Shown piece by piece: positions 8,798 through 16,720 of a stretch of DNA of 64,000 nucleotides (its first letter is position 1; every line of letters starts with the position of its first letter). The notes under the pieces were generated by a model, which was not told where the DNA came from, did not search any database, and saw only the letters and a list, made by a program, of their open reading frames with translations. Source of the stretch: Curvibacter cyanobacteriorum (lineage in GTDB: Bacteria > Pseudomonadota > Gammaproteobacteria > Burkholderiales > Burkholderiaceae_C); NCBI RefSeq assembly GCF_028649475.1, contig NZ_JAQSIP010000001.1, forward strand, positions 372,001-436,000, given 5' to 3'. Both the position numbers and the translations under genes were made by a program.

Positions 8798-9616
8798 ATG
8801 CCCGACACCCCCGCCCACCCGCTGCCGGGTGATCCGCTGCTGTGGGCCCTGGCCCGGACCTGGTTGGCCGAGGCGCAACGCGTCGCGGTGCTGACCGGGG
8901 CCGGGGCCAGTGCCGAATCTGGTGTGCCCACTTTCCGCGACGCGTTGACCGGCTGGTGGTCGCGTCACGACCCCCAGCAGCTGGCGACCGAGCAGGGCTT
9001 CAGGGCCGACCCGGCCCTGGTCTGGTCCTGGTACCAACAGCGCCGGGAAGGCGTGGCCCGGGCCCAGCCCAATGCGGGACACCGGGCCCTGGCCGACTTT
9101 GCACAGCGCCACCCGGGGCGCCTGACCCTCATCACCCAAAACGTGGACGGCCTGCACCAGCAGGCCGGCAGCCCTGGCGTGTTGGCCTTGCATGGCGAAC
9201 TCATGCGCAACCGCTGGCTGTCGCCCCATGCGCCGGCCTGCCCCGGGGCCGAACGCTCGGCCGATTCGGTGGCCCGGCAGTGGGGGGGAGCGGCGGATCC
9301 CGCGGTGCTGGACAGCGTTCCCCGCTGTCCCGACTGTGGCGTGTGGGTGCGCCCTGGGGTGGTGTGGTTTGGCGAGCCCTTGCCTGAGGCCGTGTTGCGC
9401 GAGGCCGAACAAGCGGCCCAACGCTGCGACCTGATGCTGGTGGTGGGCACGGCCGGTGCCGTGCACCCCGCCGCCGGCCTGGTGCTGCTGGCGCACAGCG
9501 CCGGTGCCCGGGTGGTGGTGCTCAACCCGCAGCCCACCGAGCTGGACCCCTTGGCATCGCTGTGCCTGCACGCGGGGGCGGCCGCGGGCCTGCCGGCCCT
9601 GCTCGACGGGCTTTGA
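8798..9616 (+). CDS. Sirtuin-family NAD-dependent deacylase
   Basis: 272 aa SIR2-family protein that removes acyl groups from lysine while consuming NAD+. Visible motifs are GAGASAESGVPTFRDAL (NAD-binding loop), ITQNVDGLHQQAG and the catalytic His in ALHGELM. The zinc site is odd: the usual four-cysteine pattern is reduced to C148 with C177 and C180 (CPDC), and H144 takes the place where a cysteine is expected. NAD-binding residues GTAGAVHPAAG and the end of the domain are present, so the enzyme is probably active. The gene starts 24 bases after rlmB. The start at 8798 is preferred to an earlier in-frame codon inside rlmB. Confidence 0.9.
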   Translation: MPDTPAHPLPGDPLLWALARTWLAEAQRVAVLTGAGASAESGVPTFRDALTGWWSRHDPQQLATEQGFRADPALVWSWYQQRREGVARAQPNAGHRALADFAQRHPGRLTLITQNVDGLHQQAGSPGVLALHGELMRNRWLSPHAPACPGAERSADSVARQWGGAADPAVLDSVPRCPDCGVWVRPGVVWFGEPLPEAVLREAEQAAQRCDLMLVVGTAGAVHPAAGLVLLAHSAGARVVVLNPQPTELDPLASLCLHAGAAAGLPALLDGL

Positions 9617-9731
9617 GCGCGGCCTGGCCAACCCGGCCCGGGGGCGGCCGGGGCGTGGCCGTTGGTGGCTCGGCGTCAGCCCGGCGTGGTGCCACCGGAG
9701 GCCGCGGCGCAGCCGCTGCGGAATCGGCGTG

Positions 9732-9986
9732 TCAGTCGGTCGGCGCGCTGGCGTTGGGGGCTGAGGTCCGGGCGCTGAGGTGGTGCCGCTGGTGGTTGCA
9801 GCGTGCGTGGCTGATCGCCAGGTTGTCCTGGTGCCCGCTGCCGCCTTCGGCGCGCGGTCGGATGTGCTCCAGGGTCGCTTCGGCGTGGGGCACATGCTCA
9901 CCACAGACCCAGCAGGGCACCTGGCCGTGCAGTTGACGGGCCACGGTTCGGTAGATTTTTTCGCGGGCGAGGCTCAGGCTGCTCAT
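9732..9986 (-). CDS. Small HNH endonuclease
   Basis: 84 aa protein that is almost entirely one HNH domain: CWVC, then LEHIRPRAEGGSGHQDNL, then CNHQR. The two Cys pairs form a zinc knuckle, the His of LEHI is the general base, and the Asn of DNL and the last His complete the motif. Stand-alone HNH proteins of this size are common in beta- and gammaproteobacteria, but substrate and role are generally unknown. It is convergent with the sirtuin gene and followed by about 250 bases of non-coding DNA. Confidence 0.85.
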   Translation of the reverse strand: MSSLSLAREKIYRTVARQLHGQVPCWVCGEHVPHAEATLEHIRPRAEGGSGHQDNLAISHARCNHQRHHLSARTSAPNASAPTD

Positions 9987-10230
9987 CGGTCAGGTCGGCG
10001 TGGAATCGGGGTGACAGGGGCTGGCGCGGGCCAGCCAGGTGCCAAGCATAGTGGATGCGCGGGGGCCGCTTTCGAACCGCGGCGGGGCAGGGGCTGCCGA
10101 ACCGGGGGCCGTGTCGGGCGACCCGCCGGGCCAGCTCGGCGAGGGTTGGGCCTGAACCGCATCACGCCCAGGCGGCTCGGGGCCGGGGCCCGGCAAGGCA
10201 CCGAGTCCTTTGCGGGCTTTGGCGGTGCGC

Positions 10231-10236
10231 GACAAT
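10231..10236 (+). promoter_or_regulatory. -10-like GACAAT before the oxidoreductase-like gene
   Basis: GACAAT lies eight bases before the ATG at 10245. A TTTGCG about 16 bases further upstream could be a weak -35. Together they would put the transcription start next to the start codon. Confidence 0.3.
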
Positions 10237-10244
10237 GCGGCGCC

Positions 10245-10415
10245 ATGAGCGACCTCCTCGACACCGATCCCCCACCCCAACCGCCCCCGCCCTTGGACTT
10301 GGACAGTTGCTGCGGCAATGGCTGCGACCCCTGTGTGGTGGACCTGCACGACCTGGCCATGGACGAGTACCGCCAGGCCTTGCGGGCCTGGCGCGCGCGG
10401 CAGCCCGCCGCCTGA
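10245..10415 (+). CDS. Oxidoreductase-like small Cys-rich protein
   Basis: 56 aa protein matching the oxidoreductase-like N-terminal family (Pfam Oxidored-like). A proline run is followed by CCGNGCDPCVVDLHD and an amphipathic helix DEYRQALRAWRARQ. The four cysteines in a CC-x2-C-x2-C pattern are the family mark and probably bind metal; the reaction, if any, is unknown. No Shine-Dalgarno is obvious. It lies alone between two minus-strand genes. Confidence 0.75.
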   Translation: MSDLLDTDPPPQPPPPLDLDSCCGNGCDPCVVDLHDLAMDEYRQALRAWRARQPAA

Positions 10416-10497
10416 CCGCCGACAGGCCGCGGGGGCATGGCGTGATCAAGCGCCCGGGCGGGGCGCCGCTTCCCGGCGGCCGGGGCGCTGCGCGGCC

Positions 10498-11511
10498 TCA
10501 GTCGGCCTTGAAGCCTGTGGCGGCCACGGCCTTGCCCCAAGTCACGGTGTCGGCGGCGATGATGCGCGCGAACTCCTCGCGGCTGGTGCCGGTGACCTTG
10601 AAGCCCGCGTCCTCGAGCTTTTGCTTGCCATCGGGCGAGCGCACCGCCTTGGTGATGTCGGCGTTCAGGCGGGCCAGCAGTTCGGGGGGCGTCTTGGCCG
10701 GGGCCACGATGCCGAACCAGGAGTTGAACTCCAGGCTGCTGTAACCCTGCTCGCGCAGCGTGGGCACGTCGGGCAGCGCCTGGGTGCGGGTGCCGCCGGT
10801 GCTGCCCAAGGCGACCAGCTTGCCGGCTTTCACGTTCGGCGCGGCCAGGCCCACGCTGGCGAACACGCCCTGGACGTCGCCGCCGAACAGGCCGCCGAGT
10901 GCGTCGGTGGTGTTCTTGTAGTGCACGGCCTCGGGTTTGATGCCGACGGCGTCACCGAACATGAAGGCGCCAAAGTGGCCCGGTGTGCCCGCGCCAAAGG
11001 TCGCCATGAACATGCCTTTCTGGCTGCGGGTCCACTCAACGAATTCGCGCGCGTTGCGAGACGGCACTTTCTGCGGGTTGACCAGCAGCACGAAGTCGGC
11101 GGTCACCACCTGGCTGACCGGTGCAAAGTCCTTGGCCGGGTCGTAAGGCAGCTTGCTGTAGCTGTTGGGGGCAATGCTCATTTGGCCGGTCTCCGCCAGC
11201 ATCAGGGTGTAGCCGTCGGCGGGGGCGCGTGCCGCTTCGCCCGCGGCGATCAGGCCACCGGCACCGGGTTTGTTGTCGACCACCACGCCCGCATTGCCCC
11301 AGGCCTCCGACAGCTTTTGCGCCAGTTGGCGCGCCACGATGTCGGGCCCGGTGCCGGCCGGAAAGCCCACGATGATGCGCACCGGCTTGTTGGGGTAGGG
11401 GGCGGGCGCGGTCTGGGCCTGCGCGCCCAGGCTCAGGGCGCTGAGGGTGCTACCGATCAGAGCGAGGGCCAGGGTGTGACGGCGCAGGGGCTTGGGCAGG
11501 TTCGAGGTCAT
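10498..11511 (-). CDS. Bug/TctC-family tripartite tricarboxylate transporter solute-binding protein
   Basis: 337 aa periplasmic binding protein of the Bug (Bordetella uptake gene) family. A signal peptide ends near ALSLGAQAQ (about residue 33). The mature part shows YPNKPVRIIVGFPAGTGPDIVAR, the first conserved block, and VVDNKPGAGGLIA, the second. Such proteins bind carboxylated or aromatic ligands and either serve TctAB-type permeases or act in signalling. No tctA or tctB is adjacent. The gene lies 46 bases downstream of the DUF3237 gene, probably in one operon, divergent from the LuxR-type regulator gene. The ligand cannot be told. Confidence 0.9.
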   Translation of the reverse strand: MTSNLPKPLRRHTLALALIGSTLSALSLGAQAQTAPAPYPNKPVRIIVGFPAGTGPDIVARQLAQKLSEAWGNAGVVVDNKPGAGGLIAAGEAARAPADGYTLMLAETGQMSIAPNSYSKLPYDPAKDFAPVSQVVTADFVLLVNPQKVPSRNAREFVEWTRSQKGMFMATFGAGTPGHFGAFMFGDAVGIKPEAVHYKNTTDALGGLFGGDVQGVFASVGLAAPNVKAGKLVALGSTGGTRTQALPDVPTLREQGYSSLEFNSWFGIVAPAKTPPELLARLNADITKAVRSPDGKQKLEDAGFKVTGTSREEFARIIAADTVTWGKAVAATGFKAD

Positions 11512-11557
11512 GGTGTCTCCTTGGGTTCTAGGGGCAAATCAAGCGGTGCTGCGGCGT

Positions 11558-12025
11558 TCAAAGCAGCTCGTGGAAACGCATCAGCACCTGGCTGGGCTCG
11601 CGCTGGCCCACGCCGATGAACAGGCGCTCGGTGATCCATTGCAGCGCCGGGGCGGCGGTCTCAAAGCGGGGGCTGCAGCGGAAGTAGATCAGCGCCGGGT
11701 CAACGGGTTCGCCGCGCACCAGGCGGGCCATGGCCTCGGGCGGGCCGCTGCGCAGGGCGTGGTTCTGCACGTAGATCAGCTCACCGGCGTCGGTCTCCAG
11801 CACATAGCGGGCGTCCAGTTCGGCCAGGGTGTCGCTGACCAGCAGCTGAAAGTCGGCGCCCCCGGGCAGCACGCGGGCGGTCCAGCCCGGGCCCTGCACC
11901 TGGCCGCCCAGGATGGGGATCACGCGCCGCCGGCCGCGCGGGGTGGCGCCCACTTCCTGGGGGGCACCCACCTGCACCTGCAGGTCGGCAAAGGGGCGAA
12001 AAGAAGGCTGGGCGAAATCGGGCAT
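11558..12025 (-). CDS. DUF3237-family protein
   Basis: 155 aa protein of the DUF3237 family, small beta-barrel-like proteins of unknown function. Family marks are the central RRRVIPILGGQVQGPGW and the later ALIYFRCSPRFETAAPALQWI, where an aromatic-rich strand precedes the C-terminus. A GGAGAG lies just before the ATG. It is probably the first gene of a two-gene unit with the Bug-family binding protein and is divergent from the LuxR gene, so a role in breakdown of the ligand carried by the Bug protein is plausible but unproven. Confidence 0.8.
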   Translation of the reverse strand: MPDFAQPSFRPFADLQVQVGAPQEVGATPRGRRRVIPILGGQVQGPGWTARVLPGGADFQLLVSDTLAELDARYVLETDAGELIYVQNHALRSGPPEAMARLVRGEPVDPALIYFRCSPRFETAAPALQWITERLFIGVGQREPSQVLMRFHELL

Positions 12026-12074
12026 GGGCTCTCCGAGGGCAGGGAGCCCTAGCGTAAGTCCCGTGGCGCCCGGG

Positions 12075-12100
12075 GGCTGTCATCCCTGAAGATGACAGCC
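12075..12100. promoter_or_regulatory. Perfect 10-bp inverted repeat, probable operator
   Basis: GGCTGTCATC and GATGACAGCC face each other across CCTGAA, in the 89-base gap between the divergent DUF3237 and LuxR genes. It is well placed to bind a dimeric regulator and to control both directions. Confidence 0.55.
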
Positions 12101-12114
12101 ATGGAGTACAGCCG

Positions 12115-13035
12115 ATGAGAAAGTGGGTTCCCCCTGGGGCCGAAGGGCGTGGGGCGCTGGCGGGCGCCCGGACGGGCCACGCCGGTGCGGGGGGCGGCGC
12201 GTCCGCGCTGGCCGCGGCGGGGGGTGTGCTGGCTGAGGCCATTGACCACCTGGGCGAGCCCGACTTCCAGGCCGACCTGTTGCGCAGCCTGGGACCTGTG
12301 CTGCCGGCGGCGTCCTGGGCGGTCTACCGCACGGGCCTGGGGTGCCGACCGGCGCTGTTCATGTCGGGCAGCCACGGGGTGCCCGACACCACACGCGACT
12401 GCTGGCAGGCGTACCTGGCCGGCCCCTACCGCGTGGACCGCAGCCTGCACGCTGACTCACCCGCGGCGCCACCGGGCAGCCTGCAGCTGTGCCACATCAC
12501 CGCGCGGGAGGTGGCCCAGGAACACCGCGCCTGCATCTACGAGGCCCATGGTGTGGCCGAGCGCTTGTCGATTGTGCAGACCGAGGGGCCTGACCACCTG
12601 TTCGCCGTCAACTTCTACCGCCACCAGCACCAGCGGGCCTTCACCGACGCCCAGGTGGGCGACTTCGAGGCCTTGTCACCGGCCTTGCTGGCCCTGGTGC
12701 GCAAGCACCTGCAGGTGGCCCAGCGGGCGGCCGAGCCCTGGGCCGCTGCGCCGAGCTCCGGGCCCCAGCCGGCCGACCCCAGCACCGGGGCCGTGGCCGG
12801 TGCCGTGGGGCCGGCCGAGTTGCGGCAGCGTTTGCGGGGCCTGTGCGCCAGCCTGACCGCGCGCGAACTCGAGGTCTGCGAGCGCCTGCTGCAAGGCTTG
12901 ACCCAGGAAGGCATCGCTGCCGACCTGGGCCTGAGCCTGCCCACCGTCAAAACCTACCGCAACCGCGCTTTTGCGCGCCTGGGCATCCATTTCCGCAACG
13001 AGTTGTTTGCGCGTGTGTTGCAGCGCCCCACCTGA
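12115..13035 (+). CDS. LuxR-family transcriptional regulator
   Basis: 306 aa protein. The first 200 residues contain no recognisable receiver or autoinducer domain; the central part (PYRVDRSLHADSP to NFYRHQHQRAF) may be a GAF- or PAS-like ligand domain. The C-terminal LuxR-type helix-turn-helix is clear: SLTARELEVCERLLQGLTQE, then IAADLGLSLPTVKTYRNRAF, then LGIHFRNELFA. The ATG at 12115 has GGAG eight bases upstream. It is divergent from the DUF3237/Bug unit, across a perfect palindrome, so local control of that unit is the likely job. Confidence 0.85.
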   Translation: MRKWVPPGAEGRGALAGARTGHAGAGGGASALAAAGGVLAEAIDHLGEPDFQADLLRSLGPVLPAASWAVYRTGLGCRPALFMSGSHGVPDTTRDCWQAYLAGPYRVDRSLHADSPAAPPGSLQLCHITAREVAQEHRACIYEAHGVAERLSIVQTEGPDHLFAVNFYRHQHQRAFTDAQVGDFEALSPALLALVRKHLQVAQRAAEPWAAAPSSGPQPADPSTGAVAGAVGPAELRQRLRGLCASLTARELEVCERLLQGLTQEGIAADLGLSLPTVKTYRNRAFARLGIHFRNELFARVLQRPT

Positions 13036-13217
13036 GGGCGGGGCCAAGCGCGGTCTGCGTCGTCCCTTCACTTGGACGCCTCACCAACGGCGGTCTTGCG
13101 TGCACCAGGAGCGCGGCTTCCGTGCCCCCGGCGGCGCGCTCTGGCGTCAGACCAGGGGGCCCGCTCCCGCGGACGGTCGCTTCGCTGCGCCCCCCGCAGC
13201 CGACCCGCCCGTGCGCC

Positions 13218-13823
13218 TCAGACCCAGCCGAATGCGCCCAGCACGGCCCCAACGGCCAGCAGCCACAGCAGGTGGATGCGCGTGCGCCACACCACCAGGC
13301 CCGCCACGCCGCTGAGGGCCCAGAGCCGCCCGTCCTGGGCCGGGTCGCCGCTGGCGCTGCCCAGGGTCCAGGCCGTGGCCAGCAGCAGGCCCACCACCAA
13401 GGGCGCCATGCCTTGCTTGAAGGCGCGCACACTGCGCAGGCCGCGGTTGCGGGCGGCCCAGCGGGTCGCCAGCCAGGTCAGCACGGTGCTGGGCAGCAAC
13501 ATGCCAAACAGGGTCAGGCCCATGCCCAGCAGGCCCAGCACGGCGCCCTGGGTGCTCAGGCCCCCTGCGCTGCTGGCGCCGGCGGCGTTCAGGCCCACGT
13601 TCCAGCCCATCAGCCCGATGAACAGCACATTCGGACCCGGCGCGGCCTGGGCGATGGCGATCGAGGCGTTGAACTGGGCTTCGGTCAGCCAGCGCTGTTG
13701 CAACACCAGGTAGCGGTGCATGTCCGGCACCAGGGTGATGGCGCCGCCCACCGCCAGCAGCGACAGCGCCATGTAATGCAGCATCAGGTGCAGCCAATCG
13801 AGTGCGCTCAGGTGCAAGGTCAT
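13218..13823 (-). CDS. chrA: Chromate transporter, short-chain CHR protein 2
   Basis: 201 aa membrane protein, one CHR domain with about six hydrophobic segments; AQAAPGPNVLFIGLMGWNVG is the conserved loop. In the short-chain CHR subfamily two half-size proteins, encoded side by side, work together as a chromate efflux pump. The ATG overlaps the stop of the first half by four bases (ATGA), so the two are translationally coupled. A much longer open frame upstream in the same phase overlaps the first half and is not used. Function as a chromate pump is from family knowledge, and many such pairs have never been tested. Confidence 0.85.
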   Translation of the reverse strand: MTLHLSALDWLHLMLHYMALSLLAVGGAITLVPDMHRYLVLQQRWLTEAQFNASIAIAQAAPGPNVLFIGLMGWNVGLNAAGASSAGGLSTQGAVLGLLGMGLTLFGMLLPSTVLTWLATRWAARNRGLRSVRAFKQGMAPLVVGLLLATAWTLGSASGDPAQDGRLWALSGVAGLVVWRTRIHLLWLLAVGAVLGAFGWV

Positions 13824-14437
13824 GGCGCGATCTTTCGCCAGGTCAGGGCGCAGGCCACCAGACCCAGGCCCGGAATCACCCAGCCCAGGGGCCAGTGCAT
13901 CAGGCCCACCATGCCAAAGCACAGGGCCGCCAACAGGGCGCACAAGGCCTGCCCCAGGGGGTGTTTGCGCAGGGGGGCGGCCAGTTTGAGGGCGGTGGCG
14001 CCGACCATGCCTGCGGCCACGGCCGCCATGCCGCGCAGGGCGCCGGCCAGGTGGGGGTCCTGGGCGTGTTGGGCATAGAACAGCGCAGCCCCCAGCACCA
14101 CCAGGGTCGGGAAGGTCAGCATGCCTGCCAGCGCGGCCACGGCGCCACGCCAGCCGAAATAGCGCTCGCCAATCATGACCGACAGGTTCACCACATTGGG
14201 GCCGGGCATGATCTGCGCCACCGCCCATTCTTCGGCGAATTCCTCGTTGGTCATCCACTGCTTTTTCTCGACCAGCTCGCGCTGCACCACTGCCAGCACG
14301 CCACCAAAGCCCTGCAGGGCCAGGATGCTGAACGAGAAAAACAGGTCGCTCAACGAGCGGGGTTGCGGGCGCGGCGCAGCAGCGGCCGCCGCGCAGGGCT
14401 CGCTGGGCCGCTCGGGCTGGGGACGGGGCGTGGACAT
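13820..14437 (-). CDS. chrA: Chromate transporter, short-chain CHR protein 1
   Basis: 205 aa membrane protein with an alanine/proline-rich N-terminus of about 25 residues and one CHR domain. The conserved start LFFSFSILALQGFGGVLA and the loop VAQIMPGPNVVNLSVMIG are readable. Its stop overlaps the start of the partner protein by four bases. A GATAAT lies six bases before the ATG, in the position expected of a -10 element for a leaderless message. The two chrA halves have no chrB regulator beside them. Confidence 0.85.
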   Translation of the reverse strand: MSTPRPQPERPSEPCAAAAAAPRPQPRSLSDLFFSFSILALQGFGGVLAVVQRELVEKKQWMTNEEFAEEWAVAQIMPGPNVVNLSVMIGERYFGWRGAVAALAGMLTFPTLVVLGAALFYAQHAQDPHLAGALRGMAAVAAGMVGATALKLAAPLRKHPLGQALCALLAALCFGMVGLMHWPLGWVIPGLGLVACALTWRKIAP

Positions 14438-14443
14438 GGTCCG

Positions 14444-14449
14444 ATTATC
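14444..14449 (-). promoter_or_regulatory. -10-like GATAAT directly before chrA
   Basis: On the minus strand GATAAT ends six bases before the first chrA ATG, as at rlmB. No -35 is evident. Confidence 0.4.
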
Positions 14450-14485
14450 GCCATGCCAACGCCGCGCTCGGGGCTGGGCACCCGC

Positions 14486-14511
14486 AAAAAAGGGGCCGTT
14501 TTCGCGGCCCC
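14486..14511 (-). terminator. Rho-independent terminator after fadJ
   Basis: A GGGGCC/GGCCCC stem with an eight-base loop is followed, on the minus strand, by a run of T. It lies just past the end of the multifunctional fatty acid oxidation gene. Confidence 0.8.
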
Positions 14512-14533
14512 TGGCGGCGCGACTGGCGTGGGC

Positions 14534-16675
14534 TCAGTACACCGGGCGGTGGGCCTCGAGGGCTGCGCGCGTGGTGGCGTCGACGGCGAAGCCCGGGCCA
14601 AAGCGCTGCGCGAGTTGTTCGGCGCGCTGCAGGAACGCGGGCAGACCCATGCCGTAAATGAACTGCAGCGCCCCCCCGGTCCAGGCGGGGAAGCCGATGC
14701 CGAAGATCGAGCCCACGTTGCCGTCGTGCACGCTGGTCAGCACCCTCTCGGCCAGGCAGCGTGCGGTCTCGATGGCCTGGCGGTAGAGCAGGCGGTCCTT
14801 GATGTCCTGCAGGTCCCAGGGCTGGTCGGGCTTTTCAAACAGCAGGCGCAGTTCGGGCCAGAGCCGCTTTTTCTGGCCGGCGGGGTAGTCGTAGAAGCCG
14901 CCGCCACCGGCCCGGCCGGGGCGTTTGAGTTCCTTGACCATGCGTTCGACCAGCAACTCGCCGGGGCTGGCGGTGTAGGTTTGGCCCAGGGCCGCCAGGT
15001 CGGCCCGGGTTTGCTCCAGCACGTGCACACTCAGGCTCAAGGCGGTTTCGTCGAGCACCGCGAGCGGGCCGACCGGCATGCCGGCCTGCATGGCCGCGTT
15101 CTCGATCACGGGCGCCGGGACCCCTTCGCCCAGCAGGGCCGCGCCTTCCATGACGTAGGTGCCAAAGGTGCGGCTGGTGTAGAAACCCCGAGCGTCGTTG
15201 ACCACGATCGGCACCTTGCCCAGCGCCTGCACGTAGTCGTAGGCGCGCGCCACGGTGGCGTCGTCGGTTTGCTGGCCGCGGATGATCTCGACCAGTTTCA
15301 TTTTGTCGACCGGGCTGAAAAAGTGAATCCCGACAAAGCGCTCGGGCCGGGCGCTGGCCTGGGCCAGGCCACTGATGGGCAGGGTCGAGGTGTTGCTGGC
15401 CCAGAAGCCGTCGGGCGCCAGTTGCGGCTCGGCCTCCTGGGTCACCTGGGCCTTGAGCTCGCGGTTCTCGAACACCGCCTCGATGATCAGGTCACAGCCT
15501 TGCAAGGCGGCGCTCTGGTCGGTGGTTTCGATGCGGTCCAGCAGCGCTTGCTGCGCTTCGGCGCTGAGCTTGCCTTGCTCGACCTTGGCCTGGGTCAGCT
15601 GTCGGCTGTAGCCCTTGCCCGCCTCGGCCCGCTCCAGGCTGACGTCCTTTAGCACGGTCTGGATGCCCCGGCTGGCCTGCACGTAGGCGATGCCGGCGCC
15701 CATCATGCCGGCCCCCAGCACGCCCACTTTTTGCGGCTGGTAGCGCGGGCTGGTGCCCGGGCGGGATTGGCCGCTCTTGATGGCGTTGAGGTTGTGGAAG
15801 AAGGTGTTGATCATGTTCTTGGCCACCGGGCTGACGATCAGCTGGGCCAGGTAACGGCTTTCGATGCGCAGGGCGGTGTCAAAGTCGACCTGGGCGCCTT
15901 CGACCATCGCGGCCAGCGCCGCTTCCGGTGCGGGGTAGAGGCCGCGCGTGGTCTTCTTGAGCACCGCGGGCGCCACGGTCAGGGCGCTGGCGATCTTCGG
16001 GTGGCTGGGGGTGCCCCCGGGGATCTTGTAGTGCTTGTCGTCCCAGGGTTGGCGCGACTCGGGGTGGCTGGCGATCCAGGCCAGCGCGGCCGGGCGCAGG
16101 TCTTCGGGGCGGTTGACCAGGGCGTGCACCAGCTGCAGTTCGAGTGCCTGGCGCGGGTTGAACAGCTTGCCCTCGAGCAGGTAGGGCTGGGCGCCCATGA
16201 GGCCCAGCAGGCGCGTCATTTTGGTGATGCCGCTGGCGCCAGGGATCAAGCCCAGCGTCACCTCGGGCAGACCAAACTGGATCTTCGGGTGGTCCACCGC
16301 GATGCGGTGGTGACCGATCAGCGCCACCTCCCAGCCGCCGCCCAGCGCCGTGCCGTTGAGGCAGCTGACCACCGGGATGCCCAGGGTCTCGAGGGTGCGG
16401 AAGTTCTTTTTGGTTTGCTCGATGTCGGCAAACACGCGCTGGGCGTCCTCGGGCTGCAGGCGCATGGTGGCCTTGAGGTCGGCCCCGGCAAAGAACGTGG
16501 TTTTGGCCGACGCGAGGATCAGGCCCTTGAGTTGGGTGCGGTCGGCCAGCACGCGTGCGGTGACCTCGGTGAGGTCCTGCTGCCAGGCCTGGCACATGGT
16601 GTTGACGGCCGAGCCGGGCTCGTCAAAGGTCAGGGTGGCGATGCCGTCGGCGAGTTCGTAGCGAATGGTGTTCAA
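14534..16675 (-). CDS. fadJ: 3-hydroxyacyl-CoA dehydrogenase / enoyl-CoA hydratase (FadJ/FadB type)
   Basis: 713 aa bifunctional beta-oxidation enzyme. The N-terminal crotonase domain (about 1-190) hydrates enoyl-CoA; its oxyanion segment is TTFFAGADLKA and the second loop is LNGTALGGGWEVAL. The NAD-binding domain starts with KVGVLGAGMMGAGIAYV at about residue 320, and the catalytic-His region reads RFVGIHFFSPVDKMKLVEII. The C-terminal domains follow to the end. The start is TTG, with GGAGA seven bases upstream and no competing ATG. It lies 45 bases downstream of the thiolase gene, so the pair forms a fatty acid oxidation complex operon. FadB is an equally fair name. Confidence 0.9.
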   Translation of the reverse strand: MNTIRYELADGIATLTFDEPGSAVNTMCQAWQQDLTEVTARVLADRTQLKGLILASAKTTFFAGADLKATMRLQPEDAQRVFADIEQTKKNFRTLETLGIPVVSCLNGTALGGGWEVALIGHHRIAVDHPKIQFGLPEVTLGLIPGASGITKMTRLLGLMGAQPYLLEGKLFNPRQALELQLVHALVNRPEDLRPAALAWIASHPESRQPWDDKHYKIPGGTPSHPKIASALTVAPAVLKKTTRGLYPAPEAALAAMVEGAQVDFDTALRIESRYLAQLIVSPVAKNMINTFFHNLNAIKSGQSRPGTSPRYQPQKVGVLGAGMMGAGIAYVQASRGIQTVLKDVSLERAEAGKGYSRQLTQAKVEQGKLSAEAQQALLDRIETTDQSAALQGCDLIIEAVFENRELKAQVTQEAEPQLAPDGFWASNTSTLPISGLAQASARPERFVGIHFFSPVDKMKLVEIIRGQQTDDATVARAYDYVQALGKVPIVVNDARGFYTSRTFGTYVMEGAALLGEGVPAPVIENAAMQAGMPVGPLAVLDETALSLSVHVLEQTRADLAALGQTYTASPGELLVERMVKELKRPGRAGGGGFYDYPAGQKKRLWPELRLLFEKPDQPWDLQDIKDRLLYRQAIETARCLAERVLTSVHDGNVGSIFGIGFPAWTGGALQFIYGMGLPAFLQRAEQLAQRFGPGFAVDATTRAALEAHRPVY

Positions 16676-16720
16676 GGCAATGTCTCCGTCGTTCTGGGGG
16701 GAGGGCGGGCGCGTGGCGGT

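Noticed and set aside
10449-10492. GC-rich hairpin between the oxidoreductase-like gene and the Bug gene as a terminator
   Set aside because: Stem arms match only with bulges and there is no T-run; not listed as a feature.
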